Below are positions 1 to 7,419 of a DNA stretch of 11,657 nucleotides, piece by piece. The stretch lies in assembly GCA_035290085.1 (NCBI GenBank), contig DATDVK010000112.1:1-11657 (forward strand), read 5' to 3'. The first letter of the stretch is position 1, and each line of letters begins with the position of its first letter. Below the pieces are notes generated by a model that saw nothing but the letters and a program-made list of their open reading frames with translations, searched no databases and was not told the origin of the DNA. The position numbers and the translations under genes were made by a program. This DNA comes from GWB1-54-5 sp035290085 (GTDB lineage Bacteria; Patescibacteriota; Gracilibacteria; Peribacterales; Peribacteraceae).

Positions 1-126
1 GACATTGCCGATACTCACTCCCGTCTCATCTTCGTAGGTGAGATCGCCATCGAAGATGACACGGGAATTGTTGCCGGACCTCGTGAAGGTGGAACCGGCT
101 GCAATGCGGACATTGCCGGATATATT
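1..126 (-). repeat. SGNVRIA / DGDLxYEDE repeat, copy 2 (residues 2169-2210)
   Basis: Second copy of the repeat at 1498-1623, with SGNVRIA and DGDLTYEDE, cut by the window edge. It lies 499 residues after copy 1, whereas the GTLYS modules are 553 apart. The intervening segment is thus about 54 residues shorter in this unit. The protein probably continues with more of the same unit to the left. Confidence 0.85.
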
Positions 127-3100
127 GAGGGTATTGGTTCCTTGCACAAATGTTCCAAGCACTGTGAGAGGTCCGTTGATATCAATTGCAGAACTTCCTG
201 CGTTAAACGTCGCACTGGCAGGAACGTAGAACTCCGGCGTTGTCACTGCACCGCCAGGCACGAAATCCGTACTCGGCCACACGTAGAGTTTCTTCGCGCT
301 TGCAACCGTCAGAGCTCCTGCAGAAACAGCATAGATGGCAGTGACATCTGCATCGGGCGTGCCACCCATGTCGTCTGCGATGACCAGATCTGTATTTGCA
401 ATGGCTGCCGAGCCTGATTCTGAACGCACAATGAGATGATCCTTGTACAGATGGGTCCCCGTCATGGAGATTCCCGAACTCAAAACGACTGCCACACCAT
501 CCTCTGTCTCATCTTGTATATAGAGAGTCACGATGGTCCCGCCGGTCATATTGGCACCGGAGAGCGAGAACTGTCCTCCTGCATCGGTGAGATCTGTATC
601 CGCAATGGCACCGCCGTTGTAGCTGATGGAGACCTTCTTCCCGGAAAGTTCCGTCGTCCTGTCATGGCTGTACAGCGTGCCAACCACCGTTTCCGTACTG
701 AAGCTCCAGTTGGTATTATTGCCGCTGTCAGCACCATTGGCACACACGAGCGTCTCCCCATTGCTTGCATCGGACCGCTGGACATTCAGGAATTTGAGGT
801 TCTGCGAACCCCCCGCATCCAATGTCAGTAATGCGGCTACCGCACTGTTACTGGCCCGGAGCAGAAGCATGTTGATGGCATTCGCACCACTGAGTGTGAG
901 CGCACCACTCACAGTCGTCTCCGAGGTGGATTGGAAGGTGAGCGTCTGCTGGGAGGTGACATTCTTCGTGAGATTGAAGAAGGCCGTGGAACCGGAAAGT
1001 GTCTGGTCGAGGCCATCGAGAATAATAGAACCCGAGTTGTGTCTGAAAGTCGCATTTGCCCCTTTCGTCCAGTTCCCCGCAACGGTCATTGTCCGCCGCA
1101 GCGGCGCTGTGAATGTCCCCGCTGAAAACTGGATATTTCCATTGATATCCAGTGACCCGGTCGCAGTATAGGTAGCTCCGGTCCCATTGAGGGCCAGATT
1201 GTAGAAAGAACCCGAAGAAGTGATGTCATAGCTGCCGGAGGTGCCGTCGAACCGGACGGTAGACGTGCCTGAAATGAAATCGCCGGTACCCGATGCAATC
1301 CAGGAACCGCTCACCACGATCACCGAATTGTCCGTATCGTTATCCGTGGCATCGAGTGTGCCATGGATGAAGAGGCCACCCGTGCCAACGAAGAGGTTAT
1401 GACCCGAGAGGACGAGAGTGTCTCCCGTGCCAATCGTGAGCTTGTGGACACTCATGGAACCGGAAAGTGTGATGGTATCCGGGCTCGTTCCCACCTGCAC
1501 GGCACCGAGTTTCACTCCAGCTTCATCCTCGTACACAAGATCGCCATCCAGCGTGAAGATGCCGTTGTTATACGGAGCAGTGAACGCTGTGCCGTTCGCA
1601 ATGCGCACATTCCCCGACACGTTCAGGTTCTGGCCGTTCTGGTTGAACGTTCCTGCTGAGATGGTCAATGTGCCATTCACGTCCATGGCGTCCTGCAGTG
1701 TCCAGGAACCGCCATTGGCGCTGAGCGTGAGGTTGTTGTAGGCACGTCCAGCGCTGGTGATGGTTTCAGATCCCGTAGAAGTGAAGGAAATAACGCCATT
1801 GCCCGATGCAGTCCCTCCTGTTGCATCCCATGACCCGGTCACACCGATGCTGTTATTCTGGTAATTCAGCGTCCCGTTGATATCGAAATCATGCGCAACA
1901 ATAGTCCCCTGCGGCCGGAATGTGTCTCCGCTCCAGATGAAGAGTTCCTTCGCAGAAGCGAGAGTAATCGCGGAGGGCGTGGCTGCCGAGATGATATTTG
2001 TAATATCCGTATCTGTATCCCCCGCTTTGTCATCTGCAATGGCAATATACGCATTAGTAATTGCCACCGATCCGGACTCTGAGCGCAGAATCAAGCGGTC
2101 TTCATAGAGAGAAATACCGGTCATGGAACTCCCCGAACCAAGCAAGATGGTGACTGCATGGTCGGCACTGTTGTTCACGAAAAGTGTGATGATGGTACCG
2201 CCGGTCATGACCCCACCGGAGAGGCTGAACTGGCCGCCGGCGCCTACAGCCACCTGCTCGGTGATGGTTCCTCCGTTGTAGCTGATGGCAACGGTTGCGC
2301 TTGTGATCGGCGTCGTCCCCTCGTTACTGTAGAGCGTTCCGGTGACTACCGGCGAAGTGAACGTCCAGTTCTCATTGTGCTTCTTATCGGCACATTGCTG
2401 CGTACAGTTGAGTGTTTTGGCCCTGTCCACAACAGAACAGCTGGCACTGTTGTCCTGTACACGCAGGCGCTTGATGTCCTGGAAGGCGTTGGAATAGCCG
2501 AAGAGCACCAGCTTCGCGAGAGTCCCGGACTGGCTGGACTTGAGCTCCATGGTGGAACCGGTGGCACCCTGGATAATGAGGGATCCGCTCACTGCCTGCC
2601 GCATCCCGGCTGCAAGTGTAAGCGTGTCCCGCACGGTTGCGATTTTGCGCAGGTGATAGAAGACCGTGTTCCCTGTCATGCTCTGGCCCGTACCGTCGAG
2701 GATAACTGTGCTGGTGCCTTTGACGAATGAACCGCTGGACGTGTTGATCCACGCGCCCGAGAGCGTCACCGTGTTCGCTCCGGCATTGAGTGTCCCCTGG
2801 AGGACAACGCCGCTTCCTACATTCACATTTGCTCCCGGGGTATAGGTCGTCCGCTCCCATACGAACAGATCTTTTCCTGACTTCACATTGAGCACTCCGC
2901 TGTCCACCGTGTACATCTCATTGATACTCGCTCCGCCGTTGGTGGCGGCAGCGATCCTTCCGTTGGTCATGGCTACCGCACCGGAATCTGAGCGCACGAT
3001 GAGATCATTCTTGTAGATGTGGAGATTGGTGATGGAAGACCCCGATGCCACCGTGACAGTGGCGCCCTTCTCCGGCTCTCCTGTGATGTACACGGCAAGA

Positions 3101-6100
3101 ATCGTCCCCCCCGTCATTACCACATTGGAAAACGAGTACACACCGTTCGCGTCAGTTTCTGCAGTGGTCTGTGCAGTACCATTCTTGACAAGCTGGATGG
3201 TCTTTAAGGCCCCGATATCATTGGTTCCGTTGTCGGTGTACACCGTCCCTGAAACGGTCCCTGTTGCGTCGTTTGCTAGCTGCCAAGTACGCCGTTCCTC
3301 GTACAGAGTGCCATCCTGTGCTGCCAAGCGGAGTGGCCCCACGAGATAGAACTCCGGTGATGTATCCGGTGCATCGTACTGGTAACTCAGCGTCACACTC
3401 TCGCCCGCATCCCAGGACCCCTGCCAACGCATTGCCACACCTTCCTCCCCCACCGTCACCGCGCCCCCATCACTCACATCTTGAACTGTAAATCCTGCCG
3501 GCAGCGTGTCCGTAATCGTGCCTGCAAAACGTTCTGCGAAGTGCACCTCAATCGTCATGGGAGAGAGGGCAGCGGGCCACAGACGGGTCGCGGCAGTACG
3601 CTCGACAATGATTGCTGGTGCGGTTTCCACTTCGATTTTCGTCCGTGCCGTCCGTGTGCCGTTCGCCGTAGTGGCCTGCAGCGTGAGCTCGTACGTTCCC
3701 ACCTGGCTCAGGCGGAAATACGTCTCGTAGTCAGGATCTATGAGTCCCGCCTCGTAGAGCGCACACGTGTCGGATACCGTGATGGATTCGTCTTCCGTCG
3801 AGAACACAACGGTGCTGCCATTGGGCTCTTTCACAACCAATCGCACCACTGCATCGCAGACCATTTTTCCGGCGTCATCCAACACTCCGATTGCGATGTT
3901 TGCCACCTGATCTGGCCTGTACACGTCCTGGTTCTGGTTGAGGGCGAGGACACCCCACGTGAAGTCACGCGTAAGAACCTGCTCCTCACCGCTCAGAGGA
4001 TCTTTCAACGTTGTCGTTACCGTGTACTTTCCCGGCCTGAGTGCATTTTGCTTCTCAATGACAAGCACAGTAGAACCATTCTTCTCCTCGAAATGGTACT
4101 CCGGATCGATGGTTGCGCCCGCAGAATCAGTCACCGATACCGTGATGAGTTCCTCGACAGTATCTTCCGATTCCACTTCTGTAATTTCAGGCTCCATTGC
4201 GGCTTCGTATGCAGAATTCTGGACTCCAGCATCTTCGGCAAGGGCCTCGGAAAGGACCGTAATTGTCTCTGCATCCACTACTTCGCGCACAGCATCCATC
4301 ACCTTCTGCATGTCCACTGCTCTGTCTTCCATTACCTCCGAAACTGCGGTTTCAACGATTTTCTGCTTTGCCGTTTCCGTCGTTTCTAGGTCCACCACAA
4401 CACTGACGATTTCCTTTGCCTGCTCAGCTACTTTCTTGGCACCTTCCTCCGAACTCAGCCTCTCCACAACCTCCTGTTCCACGGCTTCCAGAGTGGATGC
4501 CCGTGTCCGCGTTGCATCCGGCACAAGCACCTGCTGGAGGGCTCCCGCCCTGAGGGTGTTTTCCATGAGGCGGCTCGCAATTTTTTCCTTCACCTCCGAA
4601 TCATTCACGATAGTTTCTGCCACGACTGTTTCTACGTCATTCTGGTCTATCATTGCACCGAGAATCGCTGTAACTGCATCCTCCTCTGCAAGAGGATCCT
4701 GCCCTTCCCCTCCGGCATCGGCAGTATTCTCTGCATTCTGCACAATGACGAACTCGGGTTCCTCGCCCATGGTAAACGTGTCCTGCTCCTCCACGTATTC
4801 CAGAACAAGCTCTGCAGCAGATGCCACCTCCTGGCCTGCATCGGCCTCCACAAACTGGAACGCCGCATCACTCTCCACGAAACCGACAACCGTGGCCGCA
4901 GAAACGAGCTGCCACTGCCGATCTTCACGGAAACGCAGCTGCCTCTCCACCGTGCCTTCTGCCACTGCTTCTGGAACAAAGAGCCGGAAGATGCTGTCCC
5001 AGAGAGCGGAAACTGGTTCGGTATCCTGCTCGACCGATTCCGCATCGCTACCTGTGGCCTCCCCCTCTGCTGGCATAGTTTCCTCTCCCTGCAGAGGCAC
5101 TTCTTCGCTCGTCTGAGAGGATGAGGAGGAAGATGAGAAGATGCCCTCCATTGGCTGGTTGGATTCCTCTTGCGGGAACTGGGCCTCTTCGCTGCTCTGC
5201 TCACTCTCGGACGAAGACGAGCTAAATTCCGTCTTCGTCTCCGGTATTTCTGCAACGTCCACTACTGTCCCTTCCGCTTCCACAGGACCAAAGAGCCATA
5301 TCTGCGCTTCGCCATGCAGGATCTTGTACGTGTAGCGCAACTCGTAGGAGCGCCCTGCATCCCATTGCTTCTTCCAGGAGAGAACACCGCCACTCACTTC
5401 CGCCTCAGGATCACTGGAAAGAATCTCCAGATCTGCAGGCACTGTTTCCGTCACTTCTCCAACGAATGTATGCGATGGCGTGAGCACGAGAACCATTTCC
5501 CCCTGCTGCCCGTATGCGGTAGCACTCGCACCTCTGCGGCTTACAGTCACTGGCACCGCTTCTTCCGAAACAATAATGGATTGCGCTGCGAAGCGCTCTC
5601 CGTCTGCGGTCTGCGCACGCACGGCAATGGTGTACGTCCCAGGCTGCTGCACGGGCAATGCTGCAGTGAATACGGGAAGTGCACCCTCGTGACACTCTGT
5701 GGGGGAATGCAGTATTTCCTCTCCGTATAACTCTTCAGTTCCATCCGGCAGCGTGACCTGTATGCCGAAAGATGCCTCGCAGAAAGGATTGCCGCTGTCA
5801 CTGAGAACAGAGAGTGCCACCTGCACGGAATCGCCCGGCAGGTACTGCGAACGATCTGTGTTGAGCGTGATAAGACCCCACTGTACTTCCGTATCCAGAA
5901 GCACCGTGTCCTGCACTTCACCCTCTGTTTCCCGGAAGATACTCTGGAGCTTGCGCGAAGCCCCGCGGGTGCCATCGAGGAGCGCAGTCATGTTGTAGAG
6001 ACCCGGCGAGAAATTGGAACCAGGCTGTACTGTTACGGTGTACTCGCCCTGTGTCTCTGCCACCTCTAATCGCGGGAAAAGCACCTCACCATCCGGACGG

Positions 6101-6630
6101 TTCATTTCCACCCGTAAGCGTCTGGAAAGCTCTTCTGCACTCTGGATTTCCGCGCTCTTCACCAGAGTGAATGTGGGATAGATGTGCACAGGTTCCTGTA
6201 GGGAACCGACGCTCACGAGTGCTGCGGGTTCCGTTGCCTCAGGCAATGCTTCCTCCTGTTGCTCCTCCGAAACCTGCGATTCCTCCGAAGAACTGGAGCT
6301 CTGCTCCTCCTCCAACACAGGAGAAACAGAAGACAACGTACTATCCTCACCCTGCCCTTCACTGCCAAATGAGCTGCTTGTATCCTCCGTCCCTGCGTCG
6401 TCAACCCCCGCACTGCTGACCCCTTCAGGAGAAAATGACTCCAGAGAAACACTGCTTGCCGCGCTGCTCCTGGATGCAGCGTTGCCCGAAATCTCCGGCT
6501 GCTCAATGCCCTCAGCGAACACTCTCGGTGAAATAAGGTTGGTCGCAAAAAGGCTCACGAGCAGAGCTCGGGCAATAATTTTCCGAGACCTCGTCGTGAG
6601 GTCTTCCTCTGCACCCAGAGATGCTGGCAC
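1..6630 (-). CDS. Giant modular surface protein, 3' end beyond the left edge
   Basis: The minus strand is open from a GTG at 6630 to base 1 (2210 codons, no stop), so the C-terminus lies outside. An in-frame TAA lies upstream and no in-frame ATG comes before about residue 160. The GTG gives an N-terminus with KIIARALLVSLF and a VFA cleavage site near residue 39, a good Sec signal, and it sits about 26 bases behind a promoter. Visible regions: Ser/Glu-rich linker 40-138; Ig/macroglobulin-like block 139-455 with Cys284 and Cys313; second acidic Ser linker 460-535 with seven Ser at 499-505; mainly helical segment 651-815; second copy of the Ig-like block 823-1120 with Cys925 and Cys956; then a Gly/Ser/Thr/Asn-rich beta region from 1127 with three 100-residue modules and several beta-helix-like repeats (pattern LDG..Q...G...F..L). 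I infer an adhesin or envelope protein on the cell surface. No enzyme motif was seen. The exact function and the anchor are unknown. Confidence 0.9.
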   Translation of the reverse strand, partial: MPASLGAEEDLTTRSRKIIARALLVSLFATNLISPRVFAEGIEQPEISGNAASRSSAASSVSLESFSPEGVSSAGVDDAGTEDTSSSFGSEGQGEDSTLSSVSPVLEEEQSSSSSEESQVSEEQQEEALPEATEPAALVSVGSLQEPVHIYPTFTLVKSAEIQSAEELSRRLRVEMNRPDGEVLFPRLEVAETQGEYTVTVQPGSNFSPGLYNMTALLDGTRGASRKLQSIFRETEGEVQDTVLLDTEVQWGLITLNTDRSQYLPGDSVQVALSVLSDSGNPFCEASFGIQVTLPDGTEELYGEEILHSPTECHEGALPVFTAALPVQQPGTYTIAVRAQTADGERFAAQSIIVSEEAVPVTVSRRGASATAYGQQGEMVLVLTPSHTFVGEVTETVPADLEILSSDPEAEVSGGVLSWKKQWDAGRSYELRYTYKILHGEAQIWLFGPVEAEGTVVDVAEIPETKTEFSSSSSESEQSSEEAQFPQEESNQPMEGIFSSSSSSSQTSEEVPLQGEETMPAEGEATGSDAESVEQDTEPVSALWDSIFRLFVPEAVAEGTVERQLRFREDRQWQLVSAATVVGFVESDAAFQFVEADAGQEVASAAELVLEYVEEQDTFTMGEEPEFVIVQNAENTADAGGEGQDPLAEEDAVTAILGAMIDQNDVETVVAETIVNDSEVKEKIASRLMENTLRAGALQQVLVPDATRTRASTLEAVEQEVVERLSSEEGAKKVAEQAKEIVSVVVDLETTETAKQKIVETAVSEVMEDRAVDMQKVMDAVREVVDAETITVLSEALAEDAGVQNSAYEAAMEPEITEVESEDTVEELITVSVTDSAGATIDPEYHFEEKNGSTVLVIEKQNALRPGKYTVTTTLKDPLSGEEQVLTRDFTWGVLALNQNQDVYRPDQVANIAIGVLDDAGKMVCDAVVRLVVKEPNGSTVVFSTEDESITVSDTCALYEAGLIDPDYETYFRLSQVGTYELTLQATTANGTRTARTKIEVETAPAIIVERTAATRLWPAALSPMTIEVHFAERFAGTITDTLPAGFTVQDVSDGGAVTVGEEGVAMRWQGSWDAGESVTLSYQYDAPDTSPEFYLVGPLRLAAQDGTLYEERRTWQLANDATGTVSGTVYTDNGTNDIGALKTIQLVKNGTAQTTAETDANGVYSFSNVVMTGGTILAVYITGEPEKGATVTVASGSSITNLHIYKNDLIVRSDSGAVAMTNGRIAAATNGGASINEMYTVDSGVLNVKSGKDLFVWERTTYTPGANVNVGSGVVLQGTLNAGANTVTLSGAWINTSSGSFVKGTSTVILDGTGQSMTGNTVFYHLRKIATVRDTLTLAAGMRQAVSGSLIIQGATGSTMELKSSQSGTLAKLVLFGYSNAFQDIKRLRVQDNSASCSVVDRAKTLNCTQQCADKKHNENWTFTSPVVTGTLYSNEGTTPITSATVAISYNGGTITEQVAVGAGGQFSLSGGVMTGGTIITLFVNNSADHAVTILLGSGSSMTGISLYEDRLILRSESGSVAITNAYIAIADDKAGDTDTDITNIISAATPSAITLASAKELFIWSGDTFRPQGTIVAHDFDINGTLNYQNNSIGVTGSWDATGGTASGNGVISFTSTGSETITSAGRAYNNLTLSANGGSWTLQDAMDVNGTLTISAGTFNQNGQNLNVSGNVRIANGTAFTAPYNNGIFTLDGDLVYEDEAGVKLGAVQVGTSPDTITLSGSMSVHKLTIGTGDTLVLSGHNLFVGTGGLFIHGTLDATDNDTDNSVIVVSGSWIASGTGDFISGTSTVRFDGTSGSYDITSSGSFYNLALNGTGATYTATGSLDINGNIQFSAGTFTAPLRRTMTVAGNWTKGANATFRHNSGSIILDGLDQTLSGSTAFFNLTKNVTSQQTLTFQSTSETTVSGALTLSGANAINMLLLRASNSAVAALLTLDAGGSQNLKFLNVQRSDASNGETLVCANGADSGNNTNWSFSTETVVGTLYSHDRTTELSGKKVSISYNGGAIADTDLTDAGGQFSLSGANMTGGTIVTLYIQDETEDGVAVVLSSGISMTGTHLYKDHLIVRSESGSAAIANTDLVIADDMGGTPDADVTAIYAVSAGALTVASAKKLYVWPSTDFVPGGAVTTPEFYVPASATFNAGSSAIDINGPLTVLGTFVQGTNTLNISGNVRIAAGSTFTRSGNNSRVIFDGDLTYEDETGVSIGNV
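382..681 (-). repeat. Surface-protein module, copy 3 (residues 1984-2083)
   Basis: Third copy. It opens with GTLYSHDRTT, shares ISYNGG, AGGQFSLSG, MTGGTI, SMTG and RSESGS with copy 2, and keeps the 85-residue spacing to the RSESG Arg. It starts 553 residues after copy 2. After both copies the chain continues with IADD and then an ASAK.L(Y/F)(I/V)W motif, so the repeat unit extends past the 100 residues marked here. Confidence 0.88.
1498..1623 (-). repeat. SGNVRIA / DGDLxYEDE repeat, copy 1 (residues 1670-1711)
   Basis: A 42-residue stretch with SGNVRIA at the start and DGDLVYEDE near its middle. It aligns without gaps to the last 42 residues visible at the left edge, with 25 of 42 identical by my count. 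It belongs to the larger unit that follows each GTLYS module. Confidence 0.85.
2041..2340 (-). repeat. Surface-protein module, copy 2 (residues 1431-1530)
   Basis: Second copy. It opens with GTLYSNEGTT, contains ISYNGG, AGGQFSLSG and MTGGTI, and reaches RSESGS with the Arg 85 residues after the first Gly. It aligns to copy 3 without a gap over the whole length. The stretch before it ends with an N..WTF motif, which also precedes copy 3. It starts 303 residues after copy 1. Confidence 0.88.
2950..3249 (-). repeat. Surface-protein module, copy 1 (residues 1128-1227)
   Basis: First and most diverged of three related modules of about 100 residues in the giant surface protein. It opens with GTVYTDNG, has MTGGTI in the middle and ends with RSDSGA, where the Arg lies exactly 85 residues after the opening Gly, as in the other two copies. 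The opening TD.NGVYSF-like stretch resembles carboxypeptidase-regulatory or SdrD B-type Ig folds of bacterial surface proteins; that fold is an inference. Confidence 0.8.
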
Positions 6631-6663
6631 GCAATTTGGAGTTTGTGTGTATAAAATCCAGTT

Positions 6664-6692
6664 ATTTTACCAGATTTACTCACTTTGAACAA
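6664..6692 (-). promoter_or_regulatory. Promoter of the giant surface protein
   Basis: On the minus strand, -35 TTGTTC (6692-6687) and -10 TAAAAT (6669-6664) are 17 bases apart. The -10 is preceded by TGG, giving an extended -10. Transcription would start near 6656, leaving a leader of about 26 bases before the GTG at 6630, with no Shine-Dalgarno sequence. The -35 is weak (three of six), but the TG and the 17-base spacing compensate. Confidence 0.7.
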
Positions 6693-6790
6693 TGCTCAAG
6701 ACACTAAAATAATCTGCATGACAAGTGCACCTCACCACAGGGAAAATCCCCTGAAAATCCGGGAGGAATGTAAAGCAGTTCTTCGGCTTA

Positions 6791-7321
6791 CTACTGCGCT
6801 CCCCCAAACTTCTTCCTGCCACGCAGGGCACCGCTCAACCCCAACGCGACAGCTGCCACCGATAGACCAACACCAGAACGTGGCAGTTTTGGCAAATTAG
6901 CTGCGACAGATTCTGTTTGTCCTCCCACACTTGCAAGTGTGGATGCAGCCGGAGGTGTATACCCCATCTGCACGTCGGAAGAAGAGGGAACAGTACTGGT
7001 GAATCTCTCACGCTGCGAACGACGGAGCTCCACGTTCTGTAACGCGGCATCGACAGGATCAGATTCCTGCACTTGCACCTCCTCTGGCTCTGACACGACA
7101 GGATTTTCCTCTGTCCCGAATCGTCTGTTCGTGTACTGCTCTGCCAAGTTTCGTGTCTTCTCAGCAAGCTGCAACTGTAGTTGCTCCTGCTCCCTCGAAG
7201 GAGCCGAGGGGCGCTCGGTATTCTCACGCACGTACGCATCGGCAGTAGGTGCAAAAAGAATGCTCCCCAGAGCGAATGCGGATGCTGTGAGCGCAACAAT
7301 GCCCTTCTTCCTTTTGACCAT
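6791..7321 (-). CDS. Small exported protein with LPxSG wall-anchor-like tail
   Basis: A 176-residue protein, MVKRKKGIV at the N-terminus, stop TAG at 6791. Residues 1-29 form a signal peptide (lysines, hydrophobic core, cleavage after ADA). The middle, about 30-140, is polar and rich in Gln, Glu, Arg, Ser and Pro, with a probable short helix at 42-65 (QEQLQLQLAEK). The C-terminus has LPRSG at 146-150, a small hydrophobic segment at 151-166 and a basic RGRKK tail, the layout of sortase substrates, with Ser in place of the usual Thr. No cysteine is present. The frame is open to an ATG at 7435, but that start and the ATG at 7351 are rejected: both lie upstream of or within a few bases of the -10 at 7358-7353 and would give no signal peptide at the N-terminus. 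No sortase is in the window. Role unknown; an envelope protein attached to the wall is likely. Confidence 0.85.
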   Translation of the reverse strand: MVKRKKGIVALTASAFALGSILFAPTADAYVRENTERPSAPSREQEQLQLQLAEKTRNLAEQYTNRRFGTEENPVVSEPEEVQVQESDPVDAALQNVELRRSQRERFTSTVPSSSDVQMGYTPPAASTLASVGGQTESVAANLPKLPRSGVGLSVAAVALGLSGALRGRKKFGGAQ

Positions 7322-7352
7322 AGCAAGAGGTGGTATGTGTGTATTCAGCATT

Positions 7353-7381
7353 ATTATAGCAAAATCCTTTCTTCCAGCCAA
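7353..7381 (-). promoter_or_regulatory. Promoter of the LPxSG protein
   Basis: On the minus strand, -35 TTGGCT (7381-7376), 17-base spacer, and a perfect -10 TATAAT (7358-7353) preceded by TGC, an extended -10. Predicted transcription start is near 7346, about 25 bases before the ATG at 7321. The leader has no Shine-Dalgarno motif but carries ATACACACA. The promoter lies in the 98-base gap shared with the glycosyltransferase reading the other way. Confidence 0.82.
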
Positions 7382-7419
7382 GGGCAAGCTTCCAGCAGTC
7401 GTGTATACAATCCCCTGCA

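Noticed and set aside
3938..5116. A 392-codon open frame on the plus strand, very rich in Ser and Thr.
   Set aside because: It lies fully opposite the giant minus-strand gene. Its Ser/Thr content is what Glu, Ala and Val codons of that gene give when read backwards, and it has no domain or promoter. The same holds for the plus-strand frames at 3481-4389, 626-1171 and 2158-2730.
6738..6753. Inverted repeat CAGGG/CCCTG in the gap between the two minus-strand genes, as a terminator for the LPxSG gene.
   Set aside because: The stem is only 5 pairs and no T-run follows on the minus strand, so it is not a convincing terminator.
7404..7411. Possible -10 (TACAAT at 7406-7411) just before the GT39 ATG, which would give a leaderless mRNA.
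   Set aside because: No -35 is found at 16-18 bases and there is no proper extended -10, so I cannot call a promoter. The real promoter of the glycosyltransferase unit is not identified.
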